Assembly: GCA_002803225.1 (NCBI GenBank)
Contig: NXFV01001589.1
Coordinates: forward strand, 62,001 to 126,000
DNA from: Gamarada debralockiae
Lineage: Eukaryota; Ascomycota; Leotiomycetes; Helotiales; Hyphodiscaceae
DNA length: 64,000 nucleotides
Direction of reading: 5' to 3'
Position numbers and translations under genes: made by a program. Positions within the stretch are counted from its first letter, which is position 1. Each line of letters begins with the position of its first letter. Below are positions 22,701 through 33,894 of this stretch, piece by piece. Below the pieces are notes generated by a model that searched no databases, had not been told where the DNA came from, and was given only the letters and a program-made list of their open reading frames with translations.

Positions 22701-22829
22701 AGATCCGTAGGTGCTAGGTTCTCCATTTGTTGACCTAGAAGGCAATTTGAGGTCTGCCAGCGCAGCCCTCATTGCAGCGAGCTGCGTTTGCCACTGCACT
22801 TCGGCGGAATCTAAAGCTATTGGAGACAT
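16739..22829 (-). CDS. SLH1: Ski2-like double helicase Slh1 / ASCC3 of the ribosome-quality-control trigger complex
   Basis: Slh1 is a cytoplasmic ATP-dependent RNA helicase that splits collided ribosomes in the RQT complex. Exons 22829-22095, 22047-21847 and 21796-16739 give 1997 residues, matching the family length. The N-terminal region is acidic (DFDEDDGF, DFISDSEEDVYSSD) and the helicase core follows. The first cassette has Walker A APTGAGKT at about residues 308-315, split exactly by intron 2, and a DEVH box (IIDEVHMLHDDRG) near 426. The second has GSPTGSGKT near 1165 and a DEIH box (IIDEIHLLGLDRG) near 1270. Each is followed by QxxGRAGRPQ motif VI and a Sec63-like domain. Two full cassettes and this N terminus favour Slh1 over the splicing helicase Brr2. 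A Met at 22895 is an alternative start. Confidence 0.95.
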
Positions 22830-23629
22830 GGCCGTTGCTGTCGTAATACATAAATCGGGAGTAGAGTGAAGGGATTCAGAAACAGAAATCATCAACGTCG
22901 TGGATCATTTATTCATCGCCTGTGGGAATCACCTCATGTCGGCGTGAGTCAAGACTCGACGTTGCTGATTTGCTAGTATGGTTTAAGGAGTGGGTATATT
23001 CACTTTCGGAGTAGTTTTAAAGTGTCAGCACAAGCTAGAAGCGAACGAATGGCAAGAAACGCCACTGCAAACCCCTAGATACTTCATTTCCTGTGGTCTC
23101 GACTCTTATCGTTCATCAACGCATATGCTTGCTTGTGTTCGTCCTTCAAGTGAAGGGTCGACTTTTGCCTACACACGCCATCGTAGTATCTGCCAATTTT
23201 CCTTTAGATGATGGAATTGAAGGAGAAGCAGACAGTCAGCAGTTGGCTCAATCGCTGAATAGCCCCCCCAGCGAGTCGCGGTACACTTCGGTTTTGGCAG
23301 CGCTTTAGCCCACTCGACTCTTTCGAATTGATTAGCGAAGATCCAACAACAGATAATAATTTCTGGTCGTTTGCGTTACACGGTCTGCAACCATCGGAGG
23401 AAGAAGTTTTCAAAATCTGCTTCGAACGACGAGCAAATGATCTGCTGATTGAATGACATGAGAAACGAGACGTTAACGTAGTATTCGCCTTCCTTTCCTT
23501 CCTTCTTTCGATTTCTTTTCAAGATTGTTGCATTTCTGAATTGATGCAAAACTACAGTTTTCGATTCTCTAAATTCGTCAATGTCAATACCCGTTGCTCC
23601 TTCAAGCACGAACCCGCCGGCTATCCACC
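22830..23629. other. Intergenic region upstream of SLH1
   Basis: About 800 bases with no recognised gene. The SLH1 promoter must lie at the left end. Short frames at 22990-23308 (+) and 23204-23609 (-) look like chance. It marks the boundary between the conserved left block and the decayed middle block. Confidence 0.5.
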
Positions 23630-24230
23630 ATGTCCGCAGGATTTCTCGGTGTGTCTTTGACCGCCCGTTTAGATATTTTGGAGAGCCGTATGGGTCGAGT
23701 TGAAGATGCCCTCAAGTCTTCTCCTGTCACGCTTTTCACTCCCTCCAATTGAGAAAGGTACACCCCAGCCCGCAGCCAAGCCTGTTGCCAAGAGCGGACC
23801 TTAAATATACCGACGCCTCGACGCCTCTCAAAATGAGGTTCGGATCTTGGCTGTTCAGAATAGTGTCGATGGGAACAGCGAAATTCGATGCGAATTGGTG
23901 CATGTGAATCTTGACAACATGACCACTGGTCCGCCCGGCCGGACGCCCACAGCTTTGAAGCAGCTCAAATTCTACGCGTGTACAATACTCTCCAGTTACA
24001 CTTGGAGTGATCCCGAGAAGAGTTGCTGCGTAATAATTGAGGGCCATCAATTTCCCGTTACAAAGGACGTCGAAGCTGCCTTGGGGGCCATGCGCAAGAC
24101 CAAAACCATGGCAACAAGCCTCCCCAGAAGCGTAACTCACCCTCCTTCATATTGGTGGATCGATGCTATCTGCTTATGCCTTGGTCGATATTGAATGAAA
24201 TACCGCGGAACTTGAGGCTTGGACCTCTAT
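23630..24230 (+). pseudogene. HET-domain (heterokaryon incompatibility) gene relic 1
   Basis: HET-domain proteins act in non-self recognition and cell death in filamentous fungi. A 40-codon frame starts at 23630 (MSAGFLGVSLTARL) and ends at a TGA at 23750-23752. The neighbouring frame then carries EKGTPQPAAKPVAKSGP, a TAA, then IYRRLDASQNEVRIL. Next come a HET-like SSYTWSDPE, VIIEGHQFPVTKDVEAAL and WWIDAIC. The frame breaks again exactly where the conserved ICINQ motif should be, and stops near 24194. At least one frameshift and one nonsense codon are needed to restore the N-terminal half. The C-terminal half of the gene is missing, so this is a truncated relic. It is AT-rich toward its 3' side. 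Confidence 0.75.
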
Positions 24231-25063
24231 TTTCTAGGGTGTTTCGTTTGTGCTAGTCAGAACGGGAAGTATATCGCTCCCGCTTTTCAAAATCAAATTT
24301 ATATCAACACATCCCTTTCTTATTAATTCCGCCATTGGAGACCTTGCCTGTTTGTTGTCTCGATCTACGCATCCTAATTTTGAAGTGCAAAAATTTCACT
24401 TTCGCCGGACTCACCCCGATCGGAGATAGCACCATGTAGAAACGCGATATAATTATAAGTTATTTAGTAATCCATTCTTCTCTTAAGTTACTAGCTAGTG
24501 AGCTATGCGAAAACACTGTATTAAGTGAGCTGGGTGAGTAATGGGTACAGGCAAGGATCCTAATCTGGGCTACGATAGTATTACCTTGAGCTTAGTAAAC
24601 CCACGATATTATTACAATCTGTCAAATTCTCCGTTGGCCCGCCTAAGCGCCTGCCTTAACAATATCTTATCGGGCTCTAAGGATGTTCAAACCTTTACTA
24701 TGGTAGGAGATATTTAGTGGTTGAATAGAGTTCAATTGGTGCCTGAAGCTCTTACACCAATATTGTATTTTGTTGTCTCTAAAAGAGAACAGAGAAGGAA
24801 GGAATTGCTAATGTACTGTACAGTGGATTGTGTCCCGCGCTAATGTAGTACGTAATCCATTATTACTCCCCTGTCAAACGTACAGTACATGCCCACAATG
24901 GATCCTTATTAGAACCGATTTTGATCTCGTGCCGCGCCCCTGGTCAAGATGGAGATAACCAATCAAACTTTAAGACCTTTCATATTACGCCGCAAGGCGG
25001 GCGATTTCAATGAGTAGGCAATACAACTAAAGATCATCCTAATAATTCTACGCTAACATAGCC
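24231..25063. other. AT-rich gap without genes
   Basis: Roughly 830 bases with no long open frame on either strand and an AT-rich look. A short self-complementary motif (TGTACTGTACA near 24814, ACGTACAGTACA near 24880) is present. It could be fully decayed sequence continuing from the HET relic. No transposon protein remnants were recognised. Confidence 0.45.
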
Positions 25064-27243
25064 TTATACTTTGTCCAAAACATTGCCTCCGAGTCTATCC
25101 ACTTCCCTAGATCGATGGAAAATTCTAAGTGCGGCGTAGATTCCTTCACTAAACAACCTCTTCCGACCTCTCAAAACCAGAAATTTTGTAGCGTATATAA
25201 AAGCCGACAAAATCATAACCATCGTCATAAAAGTGGAGGCGCTCTGCCTAAAAGGTAATACTGATGGTGCCACGCTGCAGATGCCTACTGTAAGGACAAT
25301 AGGGAAAAATATCTAGAGTGCCACCAAGTTAGCTCGTATAGACCTGGCATCCGCACATTGCTCAGTAGAACTTACGACATTCATGGCAGCATTCACTGAG
25401 CCGCGCTCCGCGTCATGTTGTTGGATCTTTATATTATCCCTCCTTTCAACAGATTCTTGTAGTTTGAGCTGTTCCAATTAGTCAATGCGCCTTGCTTCAT
25501 TCCAAGTACTAGAGACAGAAGATACGTACGGATTCTGAAAGTTCTCTCTCCAAGTCTTGTAAGTCTTGCTCAAGACCGTTTAATTCCAGGAACAAGCTTT
25601 GTATAGCATGAAGCCGCGTAGGGGCAGTTGGTGAGTTTTCTAGAGGGACCTCAATTTGCAAGAAATACCGAATGTCGCTCCGCCGAAACATATCCCAAGC
25701 ACGATTTGTCTTCGAAAGACGGACTATCAGCCGGCCCAATAGATTGACCATCCATATATTCCATGAGGTGTACTGTATACTTTGCTTAGAGGACTTGGAG
25801 CCCGTCGAATACCATTGGCATCCATTCGTCATCCTCATTCTGTTGATTTGAAACATTAGCCCCTAGGTAATACGCGAGCCTGCTTTCACACACATAGCTG
25901 CATGCTTAATGAGGTGCACAGAAAGACGAGAATGCTATCTTACTGTTTGACCATTTCCTGTAACTTTTGGACGACAAATTGCCATTCTTTTGTCACTTGC
26001 TCCATTCTGATCTCAAATACTGTCAAGAAGTACTCCCTTGGCGCCCGAGGAGGGCTATGAGCATCAATGTGACCAGGTGCAAAAAGGTCAGCGGGCCGTC
26101 GCATTGTGTCTGTGCCTTGGGCGGAAAGCTCTAGTGTCTCGTACTCAAAATATGTATCCTCAAAGATATACGCGATCCAAGCCCAATGATCAAGCCCTAT
26201 TACAGCAATAGATATCTGTGCCTCGTAGAGACAACAAGCCTTATCTGGGGTTTGATAGAACGTCGAAGGTGTTTCTGGGAAGCGCAGTTCCTGGGATTGC
26301 CTTAAGGAGTTTTCGCCCCACTTACGAGAGTCGTTGGCCAATCCATCACTAATTCGGAGCGCATAATAGGGAATGTGGAACTCTAGGGCAAAAGCGTGAG
26401 GCAGGGAAGACTAATACATGCATGTTAGCATACATTAGCGCTAGGAAACTAGATGGGCAATACCGACAGGAATAGTTACGCGTATTATTGCCTTAGATGC
26501 GAGATAATTCTCAATTGCATTTCCTAAAGCTTGGATTTGGGTCCGAGACGCCGTTGCTATAAGGGCCAAAACGCTCCATTGGTCTATATTTATAATATAG
26601 CTGGAAAGGTTAGTAAGAGAGTATTGGAAACAGAAAGAAATTAGACATATGGTTGTTCAATAGCTTACATCAGCCGTCTTTCCGCATTAGACTCGATAAG
26701 AGAGTCTCCATATTCAAATCCGTTTTGGGATATGTCTCCGTCATCCACTCTAAATCGCTATTCAATATGTTAGAGCTTCTGTGCTTCGGGCTCTGAGTGC
26801 ATGATTTTAATGGAGTTAAAGCTTTGGCGTACCTTTCTTCTTAGTTCTCTGTAAAATTCATGTTGAGTCAGGGGTCCATTATATGGTCGACAGTGCCCAC
26901 GCGCCACAAGCAGAACACTGTCATCAAGCGACGCGATACATTTTGTCGTGTTTTCCGCTGTTTCATTCTCTAAATCTCCCAGACTCATTTGCCCACAGAA
27001 ATCTGCAAGTATTTTGTTCCGGCGAAGATATTGCCGCAAGTTTTCGGAGCCTGGCATGAAAGTTCCCGCTCTAGAGCCGCGGATGTAATCAAGGCCATCA
27101 TTATTACCCAATTCGCTTCCAAAGGCATTCATATATGACTGATTTTCAATGGTGTAATCAATATTCTGACGGACGGTGAACCACTCTGGCCAGGAGACGG
27201 AAGGCAACACGTCCGTTGCGACGGTTGTCATTGTTTCGTTCAA
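25064..27243 (-). CDS. CorA-like two-TM membrane protein of a fungal expansion family
   Basis: This resembles the fungal proteins loosely annotated as CorA/ZntB-like metal transporters: a long soluble N-terminal region, a coiled coil, then two membrane helices at the C terminus. Proposed exons are 27243-26833, 26757-26669, 26600-26468, 26410-25944, 25839-25530, 25468-25376 and 25312-25064, giving about 583 residues with all phases consistent. The coiled coil is ELNGLEQDLQDLERELSES followed by LKLQESVERRDNIKIQQHD. Helix 1 is NVIFFPIVLTVGICSVA and helix 2 is FMTMVMILSAFIYATKFLVL. The CorA G-M-N selectivity motif is seen only as A-M-N. Transport activity is therefore doubtful. The fifth exon has a second, more acidic frame that may point to a frameshift (see findings). 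Function unknown. Confidence 0.65.
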
Positions 27244-28149
27244 TTACGTTGTCGAGGAACGCTAGTTTTGAACTGTACTAGAAGTTAGGTCTTATGCTGA
27301 TATTGCCGTGAAAGCTTTGCGAATAACTCATAACACACCTTGTTGAACAAACTAACAGTGATCAATAGTAAATAGCAGCTAGAGAAAACGTGTGTAGCGG
27401 CATGAAGGATAAAAAAGACTCGTAATAATTATAGAAGGAAATAGCCGTAAGAGAAAGCACCTAAAATCACTCACGTGACGAGATAAGGCACCTCTACGAG
27501 GGACCCTTTCAATGCGGCGAGACCGTTATTAATAAATATGGTCTCTCCGGCAATTTCTCAATAAAACAGCACTCAGTAGGATTGGAGAACTTATCCTCAC
27601 CGACCGGAACATGGCTTCTCATTGAGTCGTCAAGTTGCTTGCTGTCAAGATTGCTGAAGGCAGTGCAAAGGCAATTCAATCCCTGAGCCCAAAACCAAAT
27701 ATAAGCGTCAGTCAAAAGTTAAGGCGCAGCAGGCCAAGGCGTCCAATCGTTAGCTTCTTCCACATTAAACAAATTCTATGAAACACGTGTCCCTATAGCA
27801 TTAGATGCAATAGATCAAAAGGAATTCAGGCTTCGTTCCTCGTGAAGGTAAGGCGAAAGCGAGAGTGTGGTGAAGTCAGGGAAATGAATGCATGCCCGAA
27901 TGTGCGTGATGATGTGGCTAAGGAAAAGAGGCACCACAAATCACAACAGTTTCTGGCGTACATCGGGTTGCATTGCTGCCCAGTGGTGGTGATGGTTACG
28001 CTCACCGAGGAAGCCACCCAACAAAATTCAGCCCAGCAAAAATACTAAATTCTGAACGGCTTTTCATATCAATTTGATGGCGAGACGGGTGTCATCTTTC
28101 TGCGTTAGCGGGCCCGAGGATCTGCCGGGGGGTGCGACTTGTCGACTTC
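27244..28149. other. Intergenic region between CorA-like gene and HET relic 2
   Basis: About 900 bases without a convincing gene. A 68-codon minus frame at 27509-27715 and a 68-codon plus frame at 27842-28048 lack family resemblance. The N-terminal half of HET relic 2 should lie near the right end but is not recognisable. Confidence 0.45.
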
Positions 28150-29680
28150 GCTCGTCGGGTCGATGTAGTATGTATCAACCAAGACGATATTCTGGAACGC
28201 AATCAGCAGATGTGCTACATAACTAGGCTCTACAAAATTGCATGGGCGTCCATATCTGACTTGGCGACGAAGCTGATAACAGTTTGATGGTGTTGGACCT
28301 AGCTCGCCAGCTCGGTACCTAAGGTCAGAGAGGCCCAGGAGACCCCGAAATAGTGTACCCAGATGTGCCTATTGAGAAGAAGATACCGAATTAGCAGGCA
28401 TACCATGATGAGGTCGCTGTTGGGTTCGCCACGTGCGTGACTTCCCTCAGTCGGCGACGTTGCGCGGGGCTAGAATGGTTGGGTCCGAAGAGCGGTGACC
28501 TGGCCACCTACCATCGAGCAGAGTAGTGACAGTTCGCCAGGAGGTCGCCATTCCGAAATTCGTCACCATCCACTGTAGTGACCAGTTATGCCAGTTCCAT
28601 GCTGTTGTTACAACCGCCAATATTCTGAACAATATGAATGAACGGCTTGGATTCAAGCTTGTGTGCTGTCTTCGGGCATGTCTCCTTGCCGATGTTCGAA
28701 AAGAATCGGGGCAGGGATCGATGGAGAAATATATCGATCTCAAGGAATTACTATTCCATACTCGGACTTGCAAGGCCACCGATCTCAGAGACAAAGTCTT
28801 TTCTGTGCTTTGGCTTGTCGATCCGAGTTTTACGGAATGAAGACCGACTATAGACTCCCGCTCAAGGACGCTTTCGTACAAGCAGCCAAGTGCATTATCG
28901 TCAAGAAACAATCGTTGGATCTTCTGAGTGGATGCCAGAATTCAAGCCGCACCAACGATCTCCCGTCTTGGATTCCCAATCTCTTGGACGAGTGGAAAGC
29001 TCGACCATTCAAATTCGACACACGCTACTCTGTCGAGGTACTTGAGACGACAGACTTCACCTTTGACCAAGAGGACACTCTCATCCTCAAAGCGAAGGGC
29101 ACTCGTCTTGACATCATCGGGACTCTCAGCGACGATGCACCTCAATCAGACAGCACGGTCGAGGAACTGGATGCTGTTCATCGAAACTGGAAGGCATTGG
29201 CGGCCATGGCACTCACTACACCAAACATACAATACAACAATAAGCAGTATCTTGAGGAGACGCTGCTGGGCCAGTACCACAATCGAGCATGGGTGAAACT
29301 TCTGTCCATTAGGGAAGATTCCGGCCCGGGTATGCGATACTCATCGGATGGCGAGACCCTTCTCCCGGACATTCAACTAGCAGTGAGTGAATCAGATATA
29401 AATGCCAAGATGGCGAAGAGTCTTCTATTGCCCAGAGATGAGAGTGAGCAAGTTGTAAATATTAGCCCCTACGACAAGATCCACAGCAATCTTCGCAAGT
29501 ATGGTGTCGGGAGGAAGCTGTGCATCATAGAGGATTCAGAAATTGGCCTCGTGCCGGCAGATGCAAACATCGGAGATGAGGTTCTTGGTTTCGAGGGACT
29601 GTTTTCCCATACGTCTTAAGGAAGATGGGAGATGAGGGCTATGTGGTTGTCGGGGAAGCTTGTAAGTAGTCTTCCCTGTG
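28150..29680 (+). pseudogene. HET-domain gene relic 2, N-terminally decayed, with frameshifts
   Basis: The HET core is visible as RVDVVCINQDDILERNQQM near 28160-28220, followed by about 300 bases of broken frames. A second open stretch reads EVAIPKFVTIHC through LRDKVFSVLWLVDPSF and stops at 28840. The next residues of a normal HET protein, YGMKTDYRLPLKDAFVQAAK, continue in another frame. A missing base in GATCCGAG around 28825 explains this. The protein then stays open to 29619. The usual C-terminal segment (FPYVLRKMGDEGYVVVGEAC) again lies in a different frame just after 29600, so there is a second frameshift. The long central part remains well preserved, which argues for fairly recent loss. 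Confidence 0.8.
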
Positions 29681-30421
29681 AACAACCACAAGCGCAGTTA
29701 ATCGTTGAGTTCTAGACTTTTCTAATTAAGCAAGCTAATTTCGTGGAGGACTTAGCGGAAAAGATCTTCAAACATTTTCAATCATATAGTTTTAACAAAA
29801 GGAAATAAATCCCTCCTCTCTTCACACTCGTAGATTCACAACGGCTGGGACTTGATCACGTGGTTTTTCCTGAGGAAGGAGCTTTCGATGAATGATGCCA
29901 CTTTCTTTGTTCTTTTGAAATTTTAAGAAGATTTATCTCTGAAATATTGTAAAGTAATGAAGAAACGGTTATTCTAATATTCTAGACATACTCGTGGACC
30001 CCGAAACTCCACGTGAATATTTGGTGCCTCGATTTATAATGGATACCTTAAAATCTGTAATCAGATCTTCTGATAAAGAAAAGCGGATCAAAAAAGCGGG
30101 GCTTTGACGTGGTGGCCGATGCAGGTTTTGGTGTCTCACTTGCATCCTCGCATCCTGCTGCTGCTTAGTTTACCATTCGTCGCAAGTTCTGATAAGCTGC
30201 AAGCTGAAGGCCGCAGTGACATTTTATGTGCACTTGACTCGCCATTCCGAACACTGCTCACGATCCTACGACATTATTCAAACCCGACAATCCTGTCCCA
30301 AAGCCATTGACACGGCTCCCTGCATTGGAAGGCCTTACTCGAGCTTGCCGCCCTTATTTCCTGCTCTTGGCGGGGCAAATATACCGACGAGGTGCAACAT
30401 GATCGTTAGCTGCATGAGCCC
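29681..30421. other. AT-rich intergenic region upstream of the OPT gene
   Basis: About 740 bases with no recognised gene. The left half is AT-rich. The right half should hold the promoter and leader of the oligopeptide transporter. Confidence 0.5.
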
Positions 30422-33400
30422 ATGACACCCGGCGGAACACCTGGCGGGCGACAACGAGACTATGCCCACAATAATATAGAAGCCAGAGATATCCCTCTCG
30501 GTCCTGTTCCACCTTCGTCGTCTCGACAGCTCTTACGGCAAGACCACGAAGAACTCGACCCCGAATCTACCTCAGCCCTACTCCGTCAACACATACGCGA
30601 TTCAGCCGAGAGCGGCGACGATGCTGCTCAGACCACGAGAGATTCGAATACCGCACATTATATAAACCCCTCTCAACGATTTGTGGGACTGATGTCCAAG
30701 GCACTCCTCCTTCTGCGTTCGTCGCCAGGGTTTGGCACGGGCTCATACGGAGCTGTACCCATTGGAGCTTCTACAGAGAACAGTGATGAGGAAGACATTG
30801 AGGATGTGAGAAGGAGAAGGAAGATCAAACCTTCTGGTTTAAGAAATGGTGTTAGCACAAGCAGTGGCAGATGTCTCAAGCCGGGACGATCGAACTCGGG
30901 AATGTCCTCAACCTCCCACCGAAAGTCTTTGAATACCACACGGAGTCGAACTCCGAGAAGTGATACTGAGGAGGATACGGATATAGCAGATGATGTTGGG
31001 TTGGAAGGAAGATACGGCGTTGGAGGCATCCCCATTCCGAACGAAACAGGCTACGATGGCGCCAATAACAAAGATGATTCAAGTTTACCAGTGAGCCCTG
31101 AAGAAGCTTTGACTGAGGACGATGACTCTGAGAGCGACGATGAAGATCCTCCAGACAACTCTCCTTACCCACAAGTCCGTGCTTCGGTCTCTGCTATCGA
31201 CAACACAGCTTTGTCAATTAACACGCCACGTATGTGGGCTCTGTCCCTACTATTTGCAATACTCGGATCATCAACGAATCTTTTCTTTTCTTTACGATAC
31301 CCTAGCGTTTCGATTACACCAGTTATTGCGCTTTTACTTGTCCATCCACTTGGACTTATCTGGGACCAGCTGCTCAAACGACGGGATGATCCTGAAGAGG
31401 AATTTATAGACGGAGTTAGGACCACGAATATAGACACGAATTACGAAAATGATCCTGAGGTATTAACCTCCCAAAGCAATCTTCGAAATATGCGACTATG
31501 GCTGGCACAGGGGAAGTGGAATGAGAAGGAACATAGCTGTGTCTATATCAGCAGCAATGTCTCCTTTGGGTTTGCATTTGCGACAGACGTCATCGTCGAG
31601 CAGACACACTTTTACAACCAGAAAGTCAGTATTGTGTACCAGCTGCTCCTTATTCTCTCGACGCAGATTTTGGGTTATTCCTTCGCAGGCCTCGCAAGGC
31701 GATTTCTTGTTCGGCCAGGAGGAATGATCTGGCCAGGAACATTGATGTCCGCTGCCATGTTCACCACGTTGCACAAGGAAGAGAACACAGTTGCCAATGG
31801 ATGGAAAATTACACGTTGGAAATTCTTCTTCGTCGTCTGGTTGTCGGCCTTTCTGTTCTACTTCCTCCCGGGCCTCCTTTTCCCGGCTCTGAGCTACTTC
31901 AGTGTCATCACGTGGTTCTGGCCCAAGAACGTTGTCGTTGCAAACCTTTTCGGTGTTGCTTCAGGCCTCGGCCTCTTTCCTGTGACCTTTGACTGGGCTC
32001 AGATAGCATACATTGGGTCGCCTCTTCTTACCCCATTCTGGGCTGCGATGAATGTGGTCGGAGGTCTCGTCCTTGTTATGTGGATTATCGCTCCCATCGC
32101 ATACTACAGCAATATCTTCTTCTCCTCATACATGCCGATTCTATCCTCCTCGGTCTTTGATAATACTGGACATATCTACGATGTGAGCAAGATCTTGACT
32201 CCAGATTTCCTCTTCGATAGGACAGCATATGAGAACTACAGTCGTGTATTTTTACCTATCACGTACGTTCTCAGCTATGGTTTACAGTTTGCAGCTCTTG
32301 CATCTCTGTTGTCGCATACCGTATGTTGGCACGGGAAGGACATCTGGAAGCAATGGAAGAGATCATTGAAGGAGGTTGAAGGTGAGGCAAAGACTCTATA
32401 TGTGCCATTAGATGGGGCAAATGGGGGAGTTACGAGTGGCCCAACAACACCTATGGCAGATGATGGCAGGCGACTGGACAGAACCGATTCGAATATGGAT
32501 AACATAATCAGCCAAGAGGATGTTCATAATCGATTGATGAAGAGGTACAAAGATGCGCCACTGAGTTGGTACCTGATCACATTCGTGAGCATGACTGCAG
32601 TGGGCATCTTTGTTTGTGAATAGTAAGTCTCAAGTCCCATCTCATTATCAGCCCCTAATTCATTCCAGCTATCCTGTCCATCTCCCATGGTACGGACTGG
32701 TCCTAGCACTTGGTATATGTACCATCCTCTTCATCCCAATTGGCATCGTCATGGCCATCACCAACCAACACAGCAGCATCTACCTGATCTGCCAGCTCGT
32801 ATGCGGTGCCGTTTTCCCCGGCCGACCAGTCGCAAACATGGTCTTCGTCACATACGGATACATATCCTCAGCGCAAGGCATAAAGTTCTCAGCCGATCTC
32901 AAGCTCGGCCATTACATGAAAATACCTCCACGAATCCTCTTCCTCGTTCAAATGGTTGCAACGATCGTCTCCTCCGTCACCCAAATCGGCGTCCTAAACT
33001 GGATGTTCGCCAACGTTCCAAAAATCTGTACACCAGAAGCCATCAACGGCTTCACGTGCCCCCTTGCCCGTGTCCACTTCAACGGCAGCATTCTATGGGG
33101 TGTTGTCGGACCGGGTGAGTTCTTCGGCCCCAATGCAACATACCACATTCTCGTATACTGCTTCCCCATCGGCGCCGTCGCCCCAATAATACTCTGGCTC
33201 TACGCACGCAACCGCAAAGGCAACATCGTCCGCAAGATCAACCTCCCTGTCCTCTTCGGCTCACTATCCTGGATCCCTCCTGCCACTGGCCTCAATTTCT
33301 CTGTCTGGGCACTCGTATGTTACATATTCAATTATGCCATTCGCCGCAGAGCGACATCTTGGTGGGCAAAATACACGATGACATTGAGCGCAGCGCTGGA

Positions 33401-33572
33401 TTCGGGCCTCGCGTTTGGACTGGTGGTTGTGTTCTTTGGATTCGTGTTTCCAGGCTGGATGGACGGGTTTAAGTGGTGGGGGACGGAGATTTATAAGAGG
33501 GGTTGTGATTGGAATGCTTGTCCTTATAAGATGGTGCCCGATGGGCAGCACTTTGGACCCGATAAGTGGTGA
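30422..33572 (+). CDS. OPT-family small oligopeptide transporter
   Basis: A proton-coupled oligopeptide transporter of the plasma membrane (OPT/Isp4-like family), which takes up small peptides or related compounds. Exons 30422-32622 and 32669-33572 join in frame through a short GTAAGT..CAG intron to 1034 residues. The first roughly 250 residues are hydrophilic, Ser/Asp/Glu-rich and likely cytosolic. About a dozen or more membrane helices follow. Family hallmarks include FLPGLLFPALSYFSVITWFW, FGVASGLGLFPVTFDWAQI, VCGAVFPGRPVANMVFVTYG and the C-terminal CDWNACPY. The large loop between helices contains the usual charged linker. Both halves are open and no lesion was seen, in contrast with its neighbours. 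The long acidic N terminus is larger than in many OPT proteins, and a downstream start is possible. Confidence 0.92.
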
Positions 33573-33894
33573 CGGAGTAGTGGCTATGAGGTGTCAGTGA
33601 TATGGCAGAATAACGATGAGATGGATATTATACGAGCTATGATATAGTGGTCGGTCAGTTAGGATTTTGATAGGGGTACGAATATACCCCATATTCGATG
33701 CTTCATGAAGGCATCGAGCAGCTCGTCCTCGTTTCCCGCTTTTCACTTCAGTCTCGATGCTGCTTGTGATATCTTAAATACCATCTTCCGAAGTCTTATA
33801 CTTTTCTGGCTAAGTGGCCACCTGTTCCATCATGCTTCTTTGATGAGGACCCTTTTCCCTCCGTTCTTTGAGTTGAGAAAATAATGATCTTTGA
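33573..33894. other. Short intergenic region after the OPT gene
   Basis: About 320 bases with no recognised feature, probably the OPT 3' untranslated region. Confidence 0.5.
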
